Shown here one piece after another: positions 8,457 to 16,279 of a stretch of DNA of 64,000 nt. The notes beneath the pieces were generated by a model. It saw only the letters and a program-made list of their open reading frames with translations, was not told the DNA's origin and did not search any database. The position numbers and the translations under genes are program-made. Positions within the stretch are counted from its first letter, which is position 1. Each line of letters opens with the position of its first letter. This stretch comes from an uncultured Acetatifactor sp. (lineage in GTDB: Bacteria; Bacillota; Clostridia; Lachnospirales; Lachnospiraceae). The stretch covers positions 1 through 64,000 of the forward strand of contig CAJTXE010000002.1 in assembly GCA_910580225.1 (NCBI GenBank), in the 5' to 3' direction.

Positions 8457-8485
8457 ACTATACCGAATCGGGAAGTAGTTGTCAA
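8457..8485 (-). promoter_or_regulatory. Sigma-A promoter for the CNNM/CorC gene
   Basis: On the minus strand TTGACA (8485-8480), a 17-bp spacer and TATAGT (8462-8457) stand about 85 bases before the TTG start. Confidence 0.8.
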
Positions 8486-8637
8486 GTTCTTGTAGGGGTG
8501 TGCATATTATTTTATAAAAAGTTTATAGACTTATCGTCTCCTGACAACTTTTTGCCGGGGCTGCCGTTTTGGGAGTGCCGAAACAGGCTGTTCCGGGGGC
8601 TGTGGGACAGGGGACGGAGTCGGAACAGGGGGAAGAA

Positions 8638-9015
8638 ATGGAACAGAATCCAAATACAGAAGGGATTCCGGTTGGCTTTCTGGTAAAGAGCCTGCTTTTT
8701 TCGTACATATTGACGGCTGTGCTCCTGGCGATACTGGCTTTTTTGCTGTATAAACTGGGACTGGATGAAAAAACGGTTTCCGTGGCCATCATTGCCATCT
8801 ATGTGGCCGGGACATTATTCGGAGGATTTGTCACCGGGAAAAAGATGAGGAACCGCAGATTTTTATGGGGGCTTCTGATGGGGACACTGTATTTCCTGGT
8901 TCTGGCCCTGGTGTCACTGGCTGTGGGGAAGGGAAATATTCAGATGGGAACTTCCTTTTTCACCACATTGGCTCTGTGTGCCGGAGGAGGAATGCTGGGC
9001 GGTATGGTGAGTTAG
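8638..9015 (+). CDS. TIGR04086-type membrane protein of the SCIFF/SecDF neighbourhood
   Basis: This is a 125-residue integral membrane protein with about four hydrophobic helices (near residues 12-34, 42-62, 70-92, 100-123), Gly-rich turns such as GTLFGGFVTGKKM, and the ending GGGMLGGMVS. It matches the small membrane family that lies beside scfA-scfB-secDF in many Clostridia. No function is known. ATG 8638 has GGGGGAAG directly upstream; an in-frame TTG at 8569 would add 23 non-conserved residues. The family assignment rests on size, topology and position. Confidence 0.75.
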   Translation: MEQNPNTEGIPVGFLVKSLLFSYILTAVLLAILAFLLYKLGLDEKTVSVAIIAIYVAGTLFGGFVTGKKMRNRRFLWGLLMGTLYFLVLALVSLAVGKGNIQMGTSFFTTLALCAGGGMLGGMVS

Positions 9016-9104
9016 GGAGCCTGTGAAAAGAAAAAGCTGTGGAAAGCAACATGGAGCCGCTGAGCAGCAATGCCGAAAAAGTGCGGGCATTTTCAAAAAA
9101 ACCT

Positions 9105-9132
9105 TTTACAAACAGAAATTTTATGATATACT
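9105..9132 (+). promoter_or_regulatory. Promoter for the SCIFF peptide gene (extended -10)
   Basis: TTTACA (9105-9110), a 16-bp spacer and TATACT (9127-9132) preceded by TG at 9124-9125. It lies 45 bases before scfA. Confidence 0.75.
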
Positions 9133-9176
9133 ACAAAAATAAAAAGTCCTACAGGAAAATAAGGAGGCTTATAGCA

Positions 9177-9323
9177 ATGAAGCACATTAAGACTTTGACC
9201 ACCAGAAATCTGAAGGAATCCATGAAGAAGGGCGGATGCGGCGAGTGCCAGACTTCCTGCCAGTCCGCATGTAAGACTTCCTGCACAGTGGGAAACCAGA
9301 GCTGTGAGAAAGCAGCGAAATAA
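9177..9323 (+). CDS. scfA: SCIFF ranthipeptide precursor (six cysteines in forty-five)
   Basis: This 48-residue peptide is the substrate of the radical-SAM maturase encoded just downstream. The conserved leader MKHIKTLTTRNLKESMKKGG is followed by a core with six cysteines at 21, 24, 28, 32, 36 and 43, including the family hallmark SACKTSCTVGNQSC. In the studied Clostridium thermocellum homologue CteA, the enzyme CteB joins Cys32 to Thr37 by a thioether; both residues occur here at the same numbers. A strong AAGGAGG (9161-9167) lies ten bases before ATG 9177. The role of the mature peptide is unsettled; signalling has been proposed in some clostridia. Confidence 0.97.
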   Translation: MKHIKTLTTRNLKESMKKGGCGECQTSCQSACKTSCTVGNQSCEKAAK

Positions 9324-9430
9324 GAGGCTGCGCTGACAATGGCCCGCACTGTGCCGAAGGTACTGCGGCAGTTCCATGGAAAATCGGATCTGTTACGGAT
9401 AATTACATAGGCAGAGACGCAGGACCAGAC

Positions 9431-9454
9431 AAGCAGCGGATCCCTTCGCTGCTT
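9431..9454 (+). other. Hairpin between scfA and scfB
   Basis: A perfect 8-bp stem (AAGCAGCG 9431-9438 with CGCTGCTT 9447-9454) lies in the 194-base gap between precursor and maturase. It has no T-run. It could be a processing site or partial attenuator giving more peptide mRNA than enzyme mRNA. Confidence 0.45.
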
Positions 9455-9517
9455 GAACTTTGTAGAAATACGCCCCGGAGGAGACGAACGTTTTGGCGTC
9501 TGGAAAGGAACATTTGA

Positions 9518-10909
9518 GTGATACATCAATATAAAAGCAACGGATACAATATCATAATGGATGTGAACAGCGGTTCCATCCATGTGGCAGACGACCTGGT
9601 TTATGAGATTATCCCCCTGGTGGAGGAATTGGTCAGCTCAGGGAGGAAGGATGCAGGCGTGATCCGGGCTGCGCTGAGGGAGAAGGCGGATCTTTCCTGC
9701 TCCGACGAAGCGCTTGGGGAAGCCGTGGAGGAAATTCTGGAGTTGGAAGCGACAGGGCAGCTGTTTGCTCCGGATCTCTATGAGAACTATGTCTATGATT
9801 TCAAAAAGCGGCAGACTGTGGTGAAGGCTCTGTGCCTTCATATCGCCCATGACTGCAATCTTGCCTGCAGGTATTGCTTTGCAGAGGAAGGGGAATACCA
9901 CGGCAGACGTGCCCTGATGAGTTTTGAAGTGGGGAAAAAAGCCCTGGATTTTCTGGTGGCCAATTCCGGCAGCCGGGTCAACCTGGAGGTGGACTTCTTC
10001 GGCGGAGAACCCCTGATGAACTGGCAGGTGGTAAAGGAGCTGGTGGAGTATGGCAGGAGCCTGGAAGTACCCAACAATAAGAAGTTTCGTTTTACCCTGA
10101 CTACAAATGGAGTGCTTTTGAACGACGAGATCCTGGAATTTGCCAACCGGGAGATGGCAAATATCGTTTTAAGCATTGACGGCCGCAGAGAAATTCATGA
10201 CTTCATGCGTCCTTTTCGGGGTGGACAGGGAAGCTATGACCTGATCGTGCCGAAGTTTCAGAAGGTGGCGGAGAGCAGAGGACAGGAGCGGTACTATGTG
10301 AGAGGAACCTTTACCCGTAATAACCTGGATTTCTCCAAAGACGTGCTGCATCTGGCGGATTTGGGGTTTGAGCAGATCTCTGTAGAGCCGGTGGTGGCAG
10401 GGCCGGAGGACGATTATGCCATCCGGGAAGAGGACATACCCTTGCTGAAAGAGGAATATGACATCCTGGCTGCAGAGATGCTGAAGCGCCGACAGGAGGG
10501 AAGGGGATTCCATTTCTTCCATTTTATGATTGACCTGGAAGGAGGTCCCTGTGTGGCCAAACGCCTTTCCGGCTGCGGATCCGGAACGGAATACCTGGCA
10601 GTAACGCCCTGGGGGGATCTGTATCCCTGTCACCAGTTTGTGGGAAATGAAAAATTTCTCATGGGAAATGTGGAGGAAGGCATCAAGCGCACGGATATTC
10701 GGGACGAGTTCAAATGCTGCAATGTCTATGCCAAGGAAAAATGCAGAAAATGCTTTGCAAAATTCTATTGCAGCGGAGGATGTGCAGCCAATTCCTACAA
10801 CTTCCATGGCAATATCAACGACGCCTATGATGTGGGCTGCGAACTGGAACGCAAACGCGTGGAATGTGCCATCATGCTGAAGGTGGCGGAAGCAGATGCG
10901 GAACAATAA
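9518..10909 (+). CDS. scfB: SCIFF radical-SAM maturase (SPASM domain)
   Basis: This 463-residue radical S-adenosylmethionine enzyme should install the thioether crosslink in the SCIFF peptide. Residues ~1-100 form the peptide-binding region (RRE-like). The [4Fe-4S]-SAM motif is CNLACRYC (CxxxCxxC) near residue 112. The barrel has FFGGEPLMNW and FTLTTNG. The C-terminal SPASM region (~345-455) holds many cysteines for two auxiliary clusters, with CKCFAKFYCSGGCAAN-like spacing. The start is GTG 9518 with AAAGGA eight bases upstream. It sits between the precursor gene and secDF, the conserved clostridial arrangement. Confidence 0.95.
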   Translation: MIHQYKSNGYNIIMDVNSGSIHVADDLVYEIIPLVEELVSSGRKDAGVIRAALREKADLSCSDEALGEAVEEILELEATGQLFAPDLYENYVYDFKKRQTVVKALCLHIAHDCNLACRYCFAEEGEYHGRRALMSFEVGKKALDFLVANSGSRVNLEVDFFGGEPLMNWQVVKELVEYGRSLEVPNNKKFRFTLTTNGVLLNDEILEFANREMANIVLSIDGRREIHDFMRPFRGGQGSYDLIVPKFQKVAESRGQERYYVRGTFTRNNLDFSKDVLHLADLGFEQISVEPVVAGPEDDYAIREEDIPLLKEEYDILAAEMLKRRQEGRGFHFFHFMIDLEGGPCVAKRLSGCGSGTEYLAVTPWGDLYPCHQFVGNEKFLMGNVEEGIKRTDIRDEFKCCNVYAKEKCRKCFAKFYCSGGCAANSYNFHGNINDAYDVGCELERKRVECAIMLKVAEADAEQ

Positions 10910-10980
10910 AACAGCATCTGCTGGTAAAGGTTTGGATTTGGGCAGATGCGGAACCATAAATTAAGAAAGGGATAAAAGAA

Positions 10981-13245
10981 ATGAAAAAAAACAAAGCGAT
11001 AGTAGTGCTGCTTTGTATTCTGCTGATCCTGGCAGGTGTCACCTATATTGACATCTTTGGGGTAAATCCGGAGGGTGATGGAAGCGCTTCGGACATCAAC
11101 CTTGGTCTGGATTTGGCAGGAGGCGTCAGCATTACGTACCAGGTGGTGGGGGATGAGGATCCCAGTGCCACGGACATGAATGATACCATTGCTAAGCTCC
11201 AGAAGCGTGTGGAAGGTTACAGTACCGAGGCTATTGTGTACCAGGAAGGCTCCGACAGGATCAATATCGAGATTCCCGGGGTCAGCGATGCCAACGCCAT
11301 TCTGCAGGAACTGGGCAGACCCGGCACCCTGTACTTCATTTCCCAGACGGATCCGGAGGGAAATCTGAACTACAGCCTGCAGACCGTGCAGACACCGGAC
11401 GGCGGCTATGGAAGTGCCTATGTATTGAACAAATCCATTGAGGAGCTTCTGGAGAACGGTTCTATTCTGGTACAGGGTACGGACGTGAGCGATGCTCAGG
11501 CAGGCAGCATTCAGACCCAGATGGGTTCCGAATTCGTGGTGAGCCTGACTATGACGGAAGAGGGCAAAGCCAAATTTACCCAGGCAACCCAGAATGCATA
11601 TGACAAAGGGGAGAGTCTTGCCATTTACTACGACGGAAGCATTATCAGCGCTCCCGGCGTCAATGCAGTTATCAAGGATGGCAGCGCCCAGATTTCTCCC
11701 ATGGAATCTTATGAGCGGGCGGAAAGTCTTGCCTCCACCATCCGCATCGGCGGACTGAAACTGGAATTGGAGGAACTGCATTCCAAAGTAGTGGGCGCAC
11801 AGCTGGGCGTGGAGGCCATTGACACCAGCTTGAAAGCAGGAGCTGTTGGCCTGGTGCTTGTGATTGTGTTTATGATAATGATCTATCTGGTTCCCGGTGT
11901 GGCATCGGCAATTGCCCTGCTTGCTTATGTAGCCCTGGTGGTTCTGCTTTTGAACGGTTTTGATATGACATTGACGCTTTCAGGTGTGGCAGGCATCATT
12001 TTGTCCATCGGTATGGCAGTAGACGCAAATGTGATAATTTTTGCGCGTATCCGCGAAGAGCTGGCTACGGGAAAATCGGTGAGAAACGCAGTGAAGATCG
12101 GTTTTGACAAGGCACTGTCCGCCATTATAGACGGTAACATCACCACTTTGATCGCTGCCGCCGTACTTCTTTTCCTGGGACCGGGTACCGTGAAGGGATT
12201 TGCCCAGACTCTGGCGCTTGGTATTGTACTGTCCATGTTTACCTCGCTGGTGGTGACCAGATACCTGCTGTATGCGTTCTATGCGCTGGGACTGAAGAGT
12301 GAGAAGCTGTACGGCGTGGGAAAAGAGCATAAAGTATTGAACATTCTTTCCAGAAAAGGTATTTTCTTCGGAATATCCACTGCAGTTATTGCTGCAGGCT
12401 TTATTGTAATGGGTGTGCATAAGGCATCCTCCGGTGACGCGTTGAATTACAGCCTGGAGTTCAAGGGCGGCACGGCTACCACGGTTACCTTCCAGGAGGC
12501 CATGACTTTGGAGAAGGCCACCGCAGAGGTGGTTCCGGAGATTGAGAAGATTGCGGACAGCTCTGTGCAGGTTCAGACCGTACAGGATTCCAATGAGGTT
12601 ATCTTTAAGACAAGTACCCTGAATGTTGACCAGAGGACAGCCCTGAACCAGATGTTTGTGGACAAGTTCGGGGTGGAGGAGAAGATGATCACTTCCGAGA
12701 CTATCAGCTCCACTATCAGTAACGAGATGAAATCGGATACCATTATTGCAGTGGTGGTGGCCATTATTTTCATGCTGATATATATTCGGATCCGCTTCAG
12801 CGATATCCGCTTTGGGGTCAGCAGTATCGCTGCACTGCTTCATGATGTTCTGGTGGTGCTGGCTTTCTACGCGGTGGCAAGAGTTTCCGTAAGCAATACC
12901 TTTGTGGCATGTATGTTGACGATTGTGGGTTATTCTATCAATGCCACTATCGTGATCTTTGACCGGATCCGGGAGAATATGGCAGGCATGACCCATAAGG
13001 ATGACCTGAAAGAGATCGTGAACAGAAGCATCACTCAGACTATGTCCAGGAGCATTTTCACATCCCTGACCACTTTTATCATGGTGGCGGTGCTGTATAT
13101 CCTGGGTGTCACCAGTATCCGGGATTTTGCGTTGCCCCTGATGGTAGGCATTATCTGCGGCGCCTATTCCTCCATCTGCCTGGCGGGAAGTTTGTGGTAC
13201 ATCTTGCGTATTAAATTTGCGCCGAAGAAAAAGGTTGAAAATTAG
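10981..13245 (+). CDS. secDF: SecD-SecF fused protein-export membrane protein
   Basis: One 754-residue chain carries both SecD (~1-440) and SecF (~450-754). These use the proton gradient to help proteins leave the SecYEG channel. The SecD half has an N-terminal helix, INLGLDLAGGVSITYQV, the large external domain and six membrane segments with a GMAVDANVIIFARIREEL motif. The SecF half repeats this with LEFKGGTATTV and a GYSINATIVIFDRIRENM motif. Fused SecDF is common in Firmicutes. It follows scfB by 71 bases and may share its transcript; a terminator follows at 13287. Confidence 0.97.
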   Translation: MKKNKAIVVLLCILLILAGVTYIDIFGVNPEGDGSASDINLGLDLAGGVSITYQVVGDEDPSATDMNDTIAKLQKRVEGYSTEAIVYQEGSDRINIEIPGVSDANAILQELGRPGTLYFISQTDPEGNLNYSLQTVQTPDGGYGSAYVLNKSIEELLENGSILVQGTDVSDAQAGSIQTQMGSEFVVSLTMTEEGKAKFTQATQNAYDKGESLAIYYDGSIISAPGVNAVIKDGSAQISPMESYERAESLASTIRIGGLKLELEELHSKVVGAQLGVEAIDTSLKAGAVGLVLVIVFMIMIYLVPGVASAIALLAYVALVVLLLNGFDMTLTLSGVAGIILSIGMAVDANVIIFARIREELATGKSVRNAVKIGFDKALSAIIDGNITTLIAAAVLLFLGPGTVKGFAQTLALGIVLSMFTSLVVTRYLLYAFYALGLKSEKLYGVGKEHKVLNILSRKGIFFGISTAVIAAGFIVMGVHKASSGDALNYSLEFKGGTATTVTFQEAMTLEKATAEVVPEIEKIADSSVQVQTVQDSNEVIFKTSTLNVDQRTALNQMFVDKFGVEEKMITSETISSTISNEMKSDTIIAVVVAIIFMLIYIRIRFSDIRFGVSSIAALLHDVLVVLAFYAVARVSVSNTFVACMLTIVGYSINATIVIFDRIRENMAGMTHKDDLKEIVNRSITQTMSRSIFTSLTTFIMVAVLYILGVTSIRDFALPLMVGIICGAYSSICLAGSLWYILRIKFAPKKKVEN

Positions 13246-13286
13246 GAAGCATTATTTGAGAATCATGTGATCTTACAGATAAGAGA

Positions 13287-13334
13287 GACTGCCGCACCGG
13301 AGAGAACCATCAACGGTGGGGTGGTCTTTCTTTT
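13287..13334 (+). terminator. Rho-independent terminator after secDF
   Basis: Arms 13287-13299 and 13314-13326 pair over 13 positions (two wobbles, one mismatch), followed by TTTCTTTT. Confidence 0.8.
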
Positions 13335-13368
13335 GCTGTTCGGACCCGTTTTCCAATATCAGTTTTCT

Positions 13369-13416
13369 GTTTACAGAGTAGACAGAATGTGATATATTTG
13401 TTTACAAAGTAGACAG
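13369..13416 (+). promoter_or_regulatory. BlaI-type promoter with two operator copies
   Basis: The 17-base element GTTTACANAGTAGACAG occurs twice, at 13369-13385 (N=G) and 13400-13416 (N=A), 31 bp apart (three helical turns). Each copy is an imperfect palindrome (TTTAC-3-GTAGA). The first overlaps a -35 box TTTACA (13370-13375); after 17 bases comes the -10 TATATT (13393-13398), and the second copy covers the likely start of transcription. This is what an autoregulated BlaI/MecI gene should have. Confidence 0.85.
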
Positions 13417-13453
13417 CAGAAATATGTTTGGTGAGAAAAGGGGAGTGGTGCGG

Positions 13454-13831
13454 ATGAAAACATTAAGTGAAGCGGAATGGCATATCATGGAGAGCCTGTG
13501 GGAGGAATCCCCCAAGGTGGGAAGCCGTATTGTGGCGGACATGGGGGGGCGGACCGGATGGAGCAGGAGTACCACCCTGACCATGCTGAAGCGTATGAAT
13601 GAAAAGGGGCTGATAGCCTGTGAAGACAATGGAAGGATGAGAGCCTACATCCCCCTGTTAGAACGGGAAGATGCCGTGAAAAAGGAGACTGAGAGCTTTC
13701 TGAAAAGGGTCTATCACGGCAGCATCAGCATGTTGGTTAGCGGATTTGTGGAGAAACAGAGGATAAGTTCTGAGGAACTGGCAGAACTTCGGGCAATTTT
13801 GGACAGGGCAGAGGAAAAGAGGAATGGTTGA
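13454..13831 (+). CDS. BlaI/MecI/CopY-family repressor
   Basis: This 125-residue winged-helix repressor resembles BlaI/MecI. The DNA-binding half has LSEAEWHIMESLWEESP, RTGWSRSTTLTMLKRMNEKGL (recognition helix and wing) and the C-terminal dimerisation helices with SEELAELRAILD. In the known systems, BlaR1 triggers cleavage of the repressor. ATG 13454 follows GGGGAG nine bases upstream; an in-frame start at 13424 adds ten non-conserved residues. Its end overlaps the BlaR1-like gene by eight bases, so the two are co-translated. Two operators lie in its promoter. Confidence 0.93.
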   Translation: MKTLSEAEWHIMESLWEESPKVGSRIVADMGGRTGWSRSTTLTMLKRMNEKGLIACEDNGRMRAYIPLLEREDAVKKETESFLKRVYHGSISMLVSGFVEKQRISSEELAELRAILDRAEEKRNG

Positions 13832-16232
13832 ATGGATGATTACTTCCAGTATCTTGATTGCTTTGATTATCTTGATACGTGAGTTATTTAAAAATAAGAT
13901 CGGATCGGCGGCAAGGTATGCGCTTTGGCTTGTGGCAGCTGTGCGTCTGCTGGTTCCTGTGACGGTTTCAGAGAGCAGTTTCAGTGTTCTGAATATTCTG
14001 AAGTGGGAGAAAGCGGCGGGACAGTCCCACGTGCAGCAGGAAAAGGAGTCGTTCATGGGAAGGGGCGTTTGGCTTTTCATACAGGATCTATACGAGGCAG
14101 TCGGGCAGACCTCGGAGGAGATCCGGACGGACAAAATGGATCCGTACCAGAAGAAAGCTTATGAAGCTGATAACATGGAGATGATGGAGGAAACTGCCAT
14201 CTCCATGGACCCACAGGTTCGGATGAATCACTTGTCTGCAAACGGGGAATTTGGAGAGAATCTGCTGTCTTCTGACTGGGAAGATCACAATATATTTTTT
14301 CGGATATGGCTGTGGGGATCTCTTTGTGTCGCTGGAATTGTGGCGGCATCCAACTGCAGTTACCACAGAAAAATTTATAAGGCCCGGGAGAGATATCGGA
14401 CGAAACCACAGAATGTGCTGCCGGTTTATGTCTCTCCGGAAGTGGCTGCGCCCTGTATGTTCGGATTGTTTCATCCTGCAGTGTATCTGACGCCGGGAAT
14501 AGAGGGTAACGACAGGGCGCTTAAATATATACTGCTGCACGAGAATACGCATTTCAGGCACAGGGATAATGTCTGGGCGCTGGTCAGGGTGATCTGTGTC
14601 TGTCTTCATTGGTACAATCCGCTGGTGTGGATTGCGGCGGTACTTTCCAGACAGGATTGTGAACTTGCCTGTGACGAGAGAACACTGCGGCTGCTGAGAG
14701 AGGAAGAGAGGATTCATTACGGGCGGACACTGCTGGATTTCAGTGTGCAGCGCGAGGATTTTCCCGGAGGGCTGCAGCTTTCCACATCGGTATCAGGGGG
14801 AAAGAAGCAGCTGAAGGAACGGCTGATGATGATTGTAGGAAGGCCCCGGAGATCACCGCTTTCCCTGGCAGTCACGATGGTGCTGGTGTTCCTGGTATCG
14901 ATAGTCACGTTTACCGGCAGGGTCAGAGGACAGGAGAGAAATAGGACGACAGATAGGGAAGCTACAGTTTCGGACACGGAAGTGGGTAGCTTCCGGAACG
15001 GGCGGGAGAGTGTCCTGGATACCGCCATCGTTTCCGTAGACCTGAACGACGGGAAAGATTACGCGCTGAAAGCAGGGGGAGAAAATACGGGGAACGGCGG
15101 AGAATACCGGATCGAGCAGCTGGAATTCAATCAAATACGGGACAGGGCGGAAGTGACGCTGCAGAAGATTCACCTGGAGGATGTGAAGGTACTGTATACC
15201 ATGTCTCCAGAGGAAATCAGGGAGAACGGAGGGCAGATGTGGTGTTTTGCTACAGAGAAAGAGGTGCTGTATGCAAAGCCCCTGTACACGGCGGCGCAAA
15301 TGCCGGCGTACGAAGCGCGCGCCTTTTCGGAGGGAGCAGGGGAAACTTTATCGGAGCTTTTTGCCGGAGGCATCCTTGCGGCGGATCTGAACTTTGACGG
15401 ATATCAGGATTTTTGTCTTAAAGGCAGAGCAGATGGGGAGAATGTGCCCTATTACTGCTATCTGTGGAATCCTGTGGAGAAACGGTTTGAACCGGGGTAT
15501 ATGGTGCCCAATCTGCGTGTGAATGAGGAACTGCAGCTGATCGAAAGTATCACCAGTGATGAGGAGAATGTAAAAACAACTAAATACTATCAATTCGACG
15601 ATATGAATGTTCTGCACCTGGTGCGTTATGTGGAGGAGAATCCGTCCCCGGATGCGGTATTTCCCAAATTGGATCTCACCTACTGTGAGACTGCCTATGC
15701 GCTTCCGGCTGTGGATGAATGGGATTATGGCACCGTGTACGGCGGAGCTCTGACCGAGCGGGCTATCTGTCTGGCAAAGGATGCACTGGAAGAACTCTAT
15801 GACTGGAGCGGTACGAAAATAGATACTGTATGCTTTTGCATAACCAGCGGCGGAGAGGTAATCTTTGGAAACACATCGGCGGATATGGATGCTTCCAGAA
15901 CGTTTTACCATAGATGTTATGGGGAATCGGCGGGTTTTGATAATTGGATCCAGCATATGATATTGGCTACGGAGAGGGTGGTATGGTATTCGCCGGTGAC
16001 ACAGTGGAAGAAACCGGAGAATCTGTCCCGGATGGCAGACGAGGAGGCGGCGGTCTGGTATTTTGAACAGTCTCCGCTGACAGAGGGAGAAACCGTGGAT
16101 ACGATAACGACAAATGGAGACGAATATTTGATCAAGACTGAGACGGGCAATTATTTTGCGGTGTACCTGCAGCCTTCTACCAGAGAGCTGAACAGTATTT
16201 ATGGACCTTATGGGGAAATACCCATCCATTGA
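13824..16232 (+). CDS. BlaR1/MecR1-like M56 metallopeptidase sensor with atypical C-terminal domain
   Basis: This 802-residue membrane sensor-protease has hydrophobic helices near residues 5-20, 30-48, 155-175 and 348-365. The M56 zinc site is HENTH at 239-243, followed by CELACDE with a further ligand. In BlaR1, ligand binding outside the cell activates this protease, which leads to loss of the BlaI repressor. The external C-terminal part (~370-802) has no penicillin-binding-domain SxxK or KTG motif that I can see. It contains an Asp-rich ADLNFDGYQDFCL element (~residue 521) like calcium-binding FG-GAP/VCBS loops. The signal sensed is therefore probably not a beta-lactam (inference). Confidence 0.88.
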   Translation: MVEWMITSSILIALIILIRELFKNKIGSAARYALWLVAAVRLLVPVTVSESSFSVLNILKWEKAAGQSHVQQEKESFMGRGVWLFIQDLYEAVGQTSEEIRTDKMDPYQKKAYEADNMEMMEETAISMDPQVRMNHLSANGEFGENLLSSDWEDHNIFFRIWLWGSLCVAGIVAASNCSYHRKIYKARERYRTKPQNVLPVYVSPEVAAPCMFGLFHPAVYLTPGIEGNDRALKYILLHENTHFRHRDNVWALVRVICVCLHWYNPLVWIAAVLSRQDCELACDERTLRLLREEERIHYGRTLLDFSVQREDFPGGLQLSTSVSGGKKQLKERLMMIVGRPRRSPLSLAVTMVLVFLVSIVTFTGRVRGQERNRTTDREATVSDTEVGSFRNGRESVLDTAIVSVDLNDGKDYALKAGGENTGNGGEYRIEQLEFNQIRDRAEVTLQKIHLEDVKVLYTMSPEEIRENGGQMWCFATEKEVLYAKPLYTAAQMPAYEARAFSEGAGETLSELFAGGILAADLNFDGYQDFCLKGRADGENVPYYCYLWNPVEKRFEPGYMVPNLRVNEELQLIESITSDEENVKTTKYYQFDDMNVLHLVRYVEENPSPDAVFPKLDLTYCETAYALPAVDEWDYGTVYGGALTERAICLAKDALEELYDWSGTKIDTVCFCITSGGEVIFGNTSADMDASRTFYHRCYGESAGFDNWIQHMILATERVVWYSPVTQWKKPENLSRMADEEAAVWYFEQSPLTEGETVDTITTNGDEYLIKTETGNYFAVYLQPSTRELNSIYGPYGEIPIH

Positions 16233-16279
16233 CAATATCTTTCATACAAAGTAATGGGGGAAGAGGAAGGAGAGAAAAA

